Below, in pieces: positions 6,410 through 10,482 of a stretch of 10,482 bases of DNA. A model generated the notes under the pieces. The model was not told the DNA's origin. It saw nothing but the letters and a program-made list of their open reading frames with translations, and searched no databases. The translations under genes were made by a program, and so were the position numbers. Within the stretch, counting starts at the first letter, position 1. Every line of letters begins with the position of its first letter. Source of the stretch: Sulfurimonadaceae bacterium (GTDB taxonomy: Bacteria > Campylobacterota > Campylobacteria > Campylobacterales > Sulfurimonadaceae); assembly GCA_026193155.1 (NCBI GenBank), contig JAPHSI010000234.1, forward strand, positions 1 to 10,482, written 5' to 3'.

Positions 6410-7234
6410 ATGAATAGATTGTTTGTTGCTTACAAACCATCAAATATCAGCTCGAACTTTTTCTTAACTAAGTTAAAAAGAAAATATAATCAAAAAAAAG
6501 CTGGTTTTTCTGGAACACTTGATCCTTTTGCAAAAGGTGTATTAGTTATAGGTATGGGAAGTCATACAAAACTGTTTCGTTTTTTAAACAAAACACCTAA
6601 AACATATAGGGCTACACTTTGGCTAGGAGCTAAAAGCGACTCTCTTGATACCGAGATGATAGAGCATATTGATGAGGTAGAAAGATTTAGTGAGAGTGAA
6701 GTCTTAGACGCACTAAAATCACTTGAAGGCGAACTAGAGTATGAACCGCCTATTTTCTCAGCTAAACGTATAAATGGTCAACGTGCGTATGATTTAGCGC
6801 GTGCAGGCGTAGAATTTGAATTGAATAAAATAAATTCTACTATATATGAGACTAAACTCATATCTTACTGCCATCCTTTTATTACCTTTGAAGCTACGGT
6901 TAGCGAGGGCACATATATAAGAAGTCTAGGATTGTTGCTCGCAAAGAGGCTTGAAGTGGAATATGGAAGTTTAAGTATGTTAGAGAGACTCAACGAAGGA
7001 CAGTTCTTTTATGATGGAGAAAAAGCACTTGATATTAAAAAATCTTTGAATATTAAGCAAAATTTTTATGATGGAGATGAGCAAAATCTCAAATATGGAA
7101 GAGTTCTTGCTTTAGAAGATATAAGAAACAAAAAAGATGGGTATTATTGGATTGATAACGGTGATAATATCTCCATAATAAATATACAAAATAAAGAAGT
7201 AAAATATGAGCTCGGTAGGATATATGTATGTTAG
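6410..7234 (+). CDS. truB: tRNA pseudouridine(55) synthase
   Basis: TruB converts U55 in the T-loop of tRNAs to pseudouridine. The catalytic motif GFSGTLDPFAKGVL (32-45) contains the nucleophile Asp38. KTYRATLWLGAKSDSLDTEM, PPIFSAKRINGQRAYDLAR and SEGTYIRSLGLLL are the other conserved blocks. At 275 residues it is shorter than E. coli TruB (314), with only a reduced C-terminal region in place of a full PUA domain. The ATG at 6410 gives the expected MNRLFVAYKP opening. A TTG at 6404 would add two residues. Neither has a strong ribosome binding site, so reinitiation after pcrA is likely. The last 7 bp overlap csrA. An A8 run at 6492-6499 codes for the QKK before AGFSG. Confidence 0.94.
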   Translation: MNRLFVAYKPSNISSNFFLTKLKRKYNQKKAGFSGTLDPFAKGVLVIGMGSHTKLFRFLNKTPKTYRATLWLGAKSDSLDTEMIEHIDEVERFSESEVLDALKSLEGELEYEPPIFSAKRINGQRAYDLARAGVEFELNKINSTIYETKLISYCHPFITFEATVSEGTYIRSLGLLLAKRLEVEYGSLSMLERLNEGQFFYDGEKALDIKKSLNIKQNFYDGDEQNLKYGRVLALEDIRNKKDGYYWIDNGDNISIINIQNKEVKYELGRIYVC

Positions 7235-7458
7235 TATTAGCACGTAAAGCAGAAGAATCAATACAATTAGGGGACGATATAATTATAAAAGTTATATCGA
7301 TAGATAAGGGCGTGGTAAAACTTGGTATTGATGCACCCAAAGATGTAAGTATTATTAGAAGTGAGCTCTTAGAGGGTGTAAAAGACTCAAATGTAGCATC
7401 ATCTAAAGAGGTTGATGATTCGATAGTTACTCAATTAAGTTCAATAATAAAAAAATAG
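7228..7458 (+). CDS. csrA: Carbon storage regulator, RNA-binding translational repressor
   Basis: CsrA is a small homodimeric RNA-binding protein that binds GGA-containing sites, often over Shine-Dalgarno sequences, and represses or stabilises mRNAs. The opening MLVLARKAEESIQLGD, the core VVKLGIDAPKDVSIIR with RNA-contacting Arg44, and Leu4 match the family. At 76 residues it has a C-terminal extension over the 61-residue E. coli protein, as in other Campylobacterota. There CsrA is known to be antagonised by FliW and to control flagellin synthesis, so the extension may serve FliW binding. It overlaps truB by 7 bp, and TAGGA (7216-7220) lies 7 nt before the ATG. That GGA could itself be an autoregulatory CsrA site, which I infer only from position. 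Confidence 0.96.
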   Translation: MLVLARKAEESIQLGDDIIIKVISIDKGVVKLGIDAPKDVSIIRSELLEGVKDSNVASSKEVDDSIVTQLSSIIKK

Positions 7459-7461
7459 TAG

Positions 7462-8244
7462 ATGAAGATATATAAAGCGTATGCAAAAGTAAATACTTTT
7501 TTAAAGATAACCGGTTTACGTGGAGATTATCATGAAATAATTTCAAGGTTCATGCGGGTTGATACTCTTTATGATGAACTCTCTTTTGAGAAAAAAAATA
7601 CTTCAAAATCTTCGGAAGAAGAATTTAAAATAATCGGAAACTTTTCTTGTACAACTAAGCAAAATACAATTTATAAAGCATATCAAGCATTACAAGAATA
7701 TACTAAAAATGAATCCTTGGTAAAACTAATGCAAACATATGCAGTTAAGGTAGATAAAAATATACCTGCCTTTGCAGGTCTTGGAGGCGGAAGTAGTGAT
7801 GCTGCAACATATCTAAAGATGTGTAACGAGGTACTGCATCTAAATCTAAGTATAAAAGAACTTGCAGAGATAGGTTTAAAAGTGGGAGCTGATGTCCCGT
7901 TTTTTATTTACGGATATGATAGTGCAAATGTAAGCGGAATAGGTGAAGTTGTAGAGCAGTTTGACGAGCCGCTTTTAAAGTTTGACGTATATACTCCAAA
8001 TGTTGAAATATCTACACCAAAAGTATATAAGTCTTACAGGGCTAACTTTTTTAACCCTGTCAACTCAACAGAACTTCATATGTTAAAAAAGACAAAGTCT
8101 TTAGATATTTTAGATAAATATACTCCTGTGGAGGCGAACGATTTATTTAAACCCGCCCTTAAGGAATATCCTGAATTAAAACAATATCAAAAAGATGGAT
8201 ACTACTTTAGTGGAAGTGGAAGCAGCTTCTTTAAAGTTATATAA
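7462..8244 (+). CDS. ispE: 4-diphosphocytidyl-2-C-methyl-D-erythritol kinase
   Basis: IspE is the GHMP-family kinase that phosphorylates the 2-hydroxyl of CDP-methylerythritol in the MEP pathway to isopentenyl diphosphate. The catalytic lysine is Lys9 in KAYAKVN, the ATP-binding glycine loop is PAFAGLGGGSSDAA (102-115), the catalytic aspartate is Asp144 in GADVPFF, and FSGSGSSFFKV closes the protein as GHMP motif 3. At 260 residues it is slightly shorter than E. coli IspE (283). It starts 3 bp after the csrA stop with no good ribosome binding site, so it probably depends on coupling to csrA translation. An A8 run lies at 7591-7598. Confidence 0.95.
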   Translation: MKIYKAYAKVNTFLKITGLRGDYHEIISRFMRVDTLYDELSFEKKNTSKSSEEEFKIIGNFSCTTKQNTIYKAYQALQEYTKNESLVKLMQTYAVKVDKNIPAFAGLGGGSSDAATYLKMCNEVLHLNLSIKELAEIGLKVGADVPFFIYGYDSANVSGIGEVVEQFDEPLLKFDVYTPNVEISTPKVYKSYRANFFNPVNSTELHMLKKTKSLDILDKYTPVEANDLFKPALKEYPELKQYQKDGYYFSGSGSSFFKVI

Positions 8245-8248
8245 CCTC

Positions 8249-8257
8249 TGCTATAAT
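8249..8257 (+). promoter_or_regulatory. Predicted extended -10 promoter upstream of smpB
   Basis: TGCTATAAT is an exact TGnTATAAT with the hexamer at 8252-8257, just after the ispE stop codon. Transcription would start near 8264, about 40 nt before smpB. It may give smpB and the genes beyond it a supply independent of the pcrA promoter. No terminator separates ispE from it, so read-through is also expected. Confidence 0.55.
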
Positions 8258-8258
8258 T

Positions 8259-8270
8259 CTATTTAAATAG
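8259..8270. repeat. Perfect 12-bp palindrome at the predicted smpB transcription start
   Basis: CTATTTAAATAG is an exact palindrome without a spacer. It overlaps a second inverted pair, TGCTAT (8249-8254) and ATAGCA (8267-8272). With no loop it cannot form a stable RNA hairpin at full length and has no T-run, so it is not a terminator. It could be a repressor site over the start point or a chance product of AT-rich sequence. Confidence 0.35.
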
Positions 8271-8303
8271 CATTTATAAGAATAAAGAGAGATTAAAAAA
8301 TTT

Positions 8304-8756
8304 ATGGGTGAACCATACGCAAAAAATAAAAAAGCATATCATGATTATTTTATAGAAGAGAAGTTTGAAGCGGGCATCGTTTTGACAGGTAGTGAGGTAA
8401 AAGGGATTCGAGCTCGCCGTATAAATATGAAAGACAGTTTTATACGCATGGATGACGGTGAAGCAGTTTTATATAACATGCATATAGGTAGACTTGAGAC
8501 TACACACCATTTTTATGGGCATGAAGAGCGAGGAAGTCGTAAACTTCTTTTACATAAAAAAGAGTTGGTTAAACTAGAACGTGCAGTTGAACGTGACGGT
8601 TATACTATAGTTCCTTTGCAACTTTATTTTAATGCGAGAAACCTTGTAAAGGTTCAAATAGCAATAGCAAAAGGTAAACAGCTACACGATAAAAGAGCTG
8701 ATTTAAAAGAAAAAGACCAAAAAAGAGATATACAAAGAGCAATGAAGGATTATTAA
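8304..8756 (+). CDS. smpB: SsrA-binding protein (trans-translation cofactor)
   Basis: SmpB binds tmRNA and delivers it to stalled ribosomes, where the nascent chain receives the ssrA degradation tag. The 150-residue length is normal. YFIEEKFEAGIVLTGSEVK is the conserved beta-barrel start, with GSEVKGIRARRINMKDSF continuing it. KLLLHKKEL, PLQLYFNARNLVKVQIAIAKGKQLHDKR and the basic tail ending RDIQRAMKDY complete the family pattern. The tail inserts in the ribosomal decoding centre. The purine-rich AGAGAGA upstream is a weak, rather distant ribosome binding site. The stop codon overlaps the next start (TAATG). The tmRNA gene itself is not in this window. Confidence 0.96.
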   Translation: MGEPYAKNKKAYHDYFIEEKFEAGIVLTGSEVKGIRARRINMKDSFIRMDDGEAVLYNMHIGRLETTHHFYGHEERGSRKLLLHKKELVKLERAVERDGYTIVPLQLYFNARNLVKVQIAIAKGKQLHDKRADLKEKDQKRDIQRAMKDY

Positions 8757-9586
8757 TGAGGGGATTATTTTTAGTACTTTTTTTATTAACTAATATATAT
8801 GGATTTAGTTTTGAGATATCAAATCCTGAAATAAAAAATGGGCAAACGGCACTTATAAAATTTTCACAAGAAAAAGGTGTTGAGTACAAATATATAACCA
8901 TAAAAGATAAAAAGAAGATAATATTTACAGATTATGTATTTGTGCCTGTTAGTTATTATGAAGAGCCAAAAAACTTAGAGATAACAGTTTTTTATACAAA
9001 AGATAATGAGAATAGAACAAAAAAAATATCATTAAAAGTTATAGACGGTAAGTATGAAAAAGAGGTGCTTAACGTAGATAGCTCAAAAGTAAAGTTATCA
9101 GAAGAAGATAAAAAAAGAGCTGCAAAAGAGTACGTTGAAGCTATGGATATATATAATTCAACGACAGAAAAAAGCTATTTGGATTCAAAGTTTTTAATGC
9201 CGATGGATTCTAAAATAACAAGTGATTTTGGTCGTGCAAGAGTTTTTAACGGTACTCTTAAAAGTTATCATAGCGGTACGGATTTTCGAGCTAAGGTCGG
9301 TACTCAAATACAGTGCGTAAATGATGGAAAGGTTGTTCTTGTAAAAGACAGATTTTACTCAGGCGGGTCTATTATAGTTGATCATGGACATGGTATATAT
9401 ACATGTTATTATCATATGAGTAAGTTTGATGTGAAAAAAGACGAAGTAGTAAAAAAAGGTCAAGTCCTTGGACTGTCCGGTGCAAGTGGAAGAGTTACCG
9501 GTCCACATTTACATTTTTCAGCTAGAGTTAGCGGTATACAAGTTGACCCTCTGCAGTTTATAGAGTTAATTAACAAGGAATTATAA
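8756..9586 (+). CDS. Exported M23-family metallopeptidase
   Basis: This 276-residue protein has a short N-terminal signal peptide (about 1-16, hydrophobic LFLVLFLL, likely cleavage after IYG), so it should act in the periplasm. Residues 17-105 are a beta-rich N-terminal domain and 108-140 a charged, probably helical linker. The LytM-type catalytic domain spans about 150-272. Zinc ligands are His172 and Asp176 (HSGTD) and His253 (HLHF), with His220 and His251 as the other catalytic histidines, so the enzyme appears intact. Such proteins cleave peptidoglycan cross-links, and M23 peptidases shape helical cells in Helicobacter and Campylobacter. Whether this one is a shape determinant or a cell-division hydrolase is open. 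AAGGA precedes the ATG by 6 nt, and the gene overlaps both neighbours by 1 bp. Confidence 0.93.
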   Translation: MRGLFLVLFLLTNIYGFSFEISNPEIKNGQTALIKFSQEKGVEYKYITIKDKKKIIFTDYVFVPVSYYEEPKNLEITVFYTKDNENRTKKISLKVIDGKYEKEVLNVDSSKVKLSEEDKKRAAKEYVEAMDIYNSTTEKSYLDSKFLMPMDSKITSDFGRARVFNGTLKSYHSGTDFRAKVGTQIQCVNDGKVVLVKDRFYSGGSIIVDHGHGIYTCYYHMSKFDVKKDEVVKKGQVLGLSGASGRVTGPHLHFSARVSGIQVDPLQFIELINKEL

Positions 9587-10212
9587 TGAGTGTTTTACAA
9601 CTATTGATGTTAGGTGCTTCGGCATATTTTGCTTTAAAAATATATCAACATATCCAAACATTGGAAGACAATCCTAATATGCAAAATAACGAGTACGAAC
9701 CATCTCAAGATGAAAAAGATGAAGAATACTCAAAAGCTATGAATACTTTTTCTCCGTATTCAGCCGAGGAATTAGTCCAAAAAGCCGATGAAGCTTATGA
9801 AAGTGAAGATGAGCAAAAAGCACTGGCATATTTAAGCGAGGCAAATTTAAAAGCACCGCATAATGCAGAGATACTTTTTAAACTGGGTTTTATCAGTTCT
9901 AAAGTAGGTGATAACTCTATGGCTATAAGATACTACAAAGAGTCACTAGAGTTAGATAAAGAAGATGAGTTTGTGCATAACTCTTTAGCAAGTGTATATC
10001 GTGCGGAAAAAGAGTTCGCATCTGCTAAAATGCATCTTAACGATTCTTTGTCTCTAAATGAAGAGAATCCTGTAACTTATTATAACTACGGTAACTTGAT
10101 GCTGGATATGAAAAACGAAGATGTAGCTCTGGAGATGTATGCTAAGGCTGTTGAATTAGACCCGGATTTTAAAGAAGCTAAAGAAGAGTTAGAAAAACTT
10201 CAAAAAGATTAA
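9586..10212 (+). CDS. Membrane-anchored tetratricopeptide repeat protein
   Basis: This 208-residue protein has a single hydrophobic segment at about 3-20 (LQLLMLGASAYFALKIY) that looks like a membrane anchor rather than a cleaved signal. An acidic linker rich in D and E (27-55) follows, then about four TPR units between 58 and 198. Examples are EILFKLGFISSKVGDNSMAI, NSLASVYRAEKEFASAKMHL and NYGNLMLDMKNEDVALEMYA, the last ending in the typical AVELDPDF. TPR arrays bind partner proteins, so it is likely a scaffold. The start overlaps the M23 peptidase stop by 1 bp with AAGGA 6 nt upstream, which suggests joint expression and perhaps a shared envelope role. I cannot name a specific function or determine the membrane orientation. 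Confidence 0.88.
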   Translation: MSVLQLLMLGASAYFALKIYQHIQTLEDNPNMQNNEYEPSQDEKDEEYSKAMNTFSPYSAEELVQKADEAYESEDEQKALAYLSEANLKAPHNAEILFKLGFISSKVGDNSMAIRYYKESLELDKEDEFVHNSLASVYRAEKEFASAKMHLNDSLSLNEENPVTYYNYGNLMLDMKNEDVALEMYAKAVELDPDFKEAKEELEKLQKD

Positions 10213-10482
10213 ATGATGAAACTTAAAGAGATATATGAAAAGCTAAATGAGCTCTCACCTTTTGAACTTCAAGAAAAGTGGGATAATTCAGGTATTCAAA
10301 TCGGTTCCCCAAGCCAAGAGATAGAGAATATTGTTCTAAGTATAGATGTAGATGCTGAGCTTTTAGAGAGCCTAAAGCCAAATACACTTTTAATAACTCA
10401 TCACCCACTAATCTTTGGTGGAATTACCCAGCTTGATTTTGAAAAATATCCATCAAACTTTTTAAAAACTATGATTGAAAAA
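10213..10482 (+). CDS. Nif3-like dinuclear metal-centre protein, N-terminal 90 residues (runs off the right edge)
   Basis: An open frame begins immediately after the TPR gene with two consecutive ATGs (10213, 10216) and continues to the window end. The protein starts MMKLKEIYEKLNELSPFELQ and contains EKWDNSGIQIGSP and LITHHPLIFGGI. These are the conserved N-terminal blocks of the Nif3/YbgI (DUF34) family, in which the HH pair in THHP is part of the dinuclear metal site. Family members form hexameric rings, and their biological role is not settled; the label GTP cyclohydrolase I type 2 in databases is weakly supported. There is no gap to the TPR gene and only a weak A-rich ribosome binding site, so coupling is likely. 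Confidence 0.88.
   Translation, partial: MMKLKEIYEKLNELSPFELQEKWDNSGIQIGSPSQEIENIVLSIDVDAELLESLKPNTLLITHHPLIFGGITQLDFEKYPSNFLKTMIEK

Noticed and set aside
7089..7340. Minus-strand open frame of 83 codons across truB and csrA
   Set aside because: It is antisense to two confidently identified genes and its composition is that of reversed AT-rich coding sequence.
6492..7598. A8 homopolymer runs in truB (6492-6499) and ispE (7591-7598) as phase-variable tracts
   Set aside because: Both are in frame within housekeeping genes and encode ordinary Lys residues. Runs of this length are common in AT-rich genomes, and phase-variable tracts in this group are usually longer G/C runs in surface genes.
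8629..8901. Minus-strand open frame of 90 codons with hydrophobic stretches
   Set aside because: It is antisense to the ends of smpB and the M23 peptidase. The hydrophobic runs come from reversed Lys-rich codons, not a real membrane protein.
10223..10408. Minus-strand open frame of 61 codons
   Set aside because: The plus strand here encodes the Nif3-like WDNSGIQIG and THHPLIFGG motifs, which account for the region.
1..10482. Mobile elements, CRISPR repeats, tRNA, rRNA, tmRNA or toxin-antitoxin genes
   Set aside because: Reading through the window I found no transposase or integrase motifs, spaced direct repeats, cloverleaf-like sequence or small toxin/antitoxin pair.

Overview
The window looks like a chromosomal housekeeping region from a Campylobacterota (epsilonproteobacterial) genome, most like Sulfurimonas or a close relative. 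The evidence is the low GC content, the dense gene packing with 1-11 bp overlaps, the frequent TTG/GTG starts behind AAGGA-type ribosome binding sites, and promoters made of an extended -10 (TGnTATAAT) without a clear -35. The gene set also fits: pcrA/uvrD-truB-csrA-ispE-smpB, a LysR regulator and a siroheme nitrite/sulfite reductase beside cysteine synthase. The genus is inferred from gene content and protein style, not from a database match.

Left part (1-3330): a siroheme nitrite/sulfite reductase gene runs leftward off the edge. It is divergent from a rightward unit of a low-molecular-weight tyrosine phosphatase, cysteine synthase, a short class IV aminotransferase (PabC-like) and an unassigned 153-residue protein that I think resembles the ClpX adaptor SspB. 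The last three are packed with short overlaps, and the unit ends at a hairpin that contains its stop codon. The sulfite reductase and cysteine synthase would together take sulfite through sulfide to cysteine.

Middle (3321-4350): a leftward LysR-type regulator converges on that unit, with 3 bp between stop codons. It is divergent from pcrA across a very AT-rich intergenic region that holds a perfect 12-bp inverted repeat between the two promoters.

Right part (4351-10482): an apparently unbroken rightward string of pcrA/uvrD, truB, csrA, ispE, then after a second promoter smpB, an exported M23 peptidase, a membrane-anchored TPR protein and the start of a Nif3-like protein. It mixes DNA repair, tRNA modification, post-transcriptional control, isoprenoid precursor synthesis, ribosome rescue and cell-wall remodelling. 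This is typical of core Campylobacterota operons, where adjacency need not mean shared function.

I see no mobile elements, CRISPR arrays, tRNA, rRNA or tmRNA genes. The most interesting lead is the SspB-like protein at 2856-3317. Secondary leads are the operator-like dyad at 4268-4298 and unusual residues at expected anion-binding positions of the siroheme reductase.
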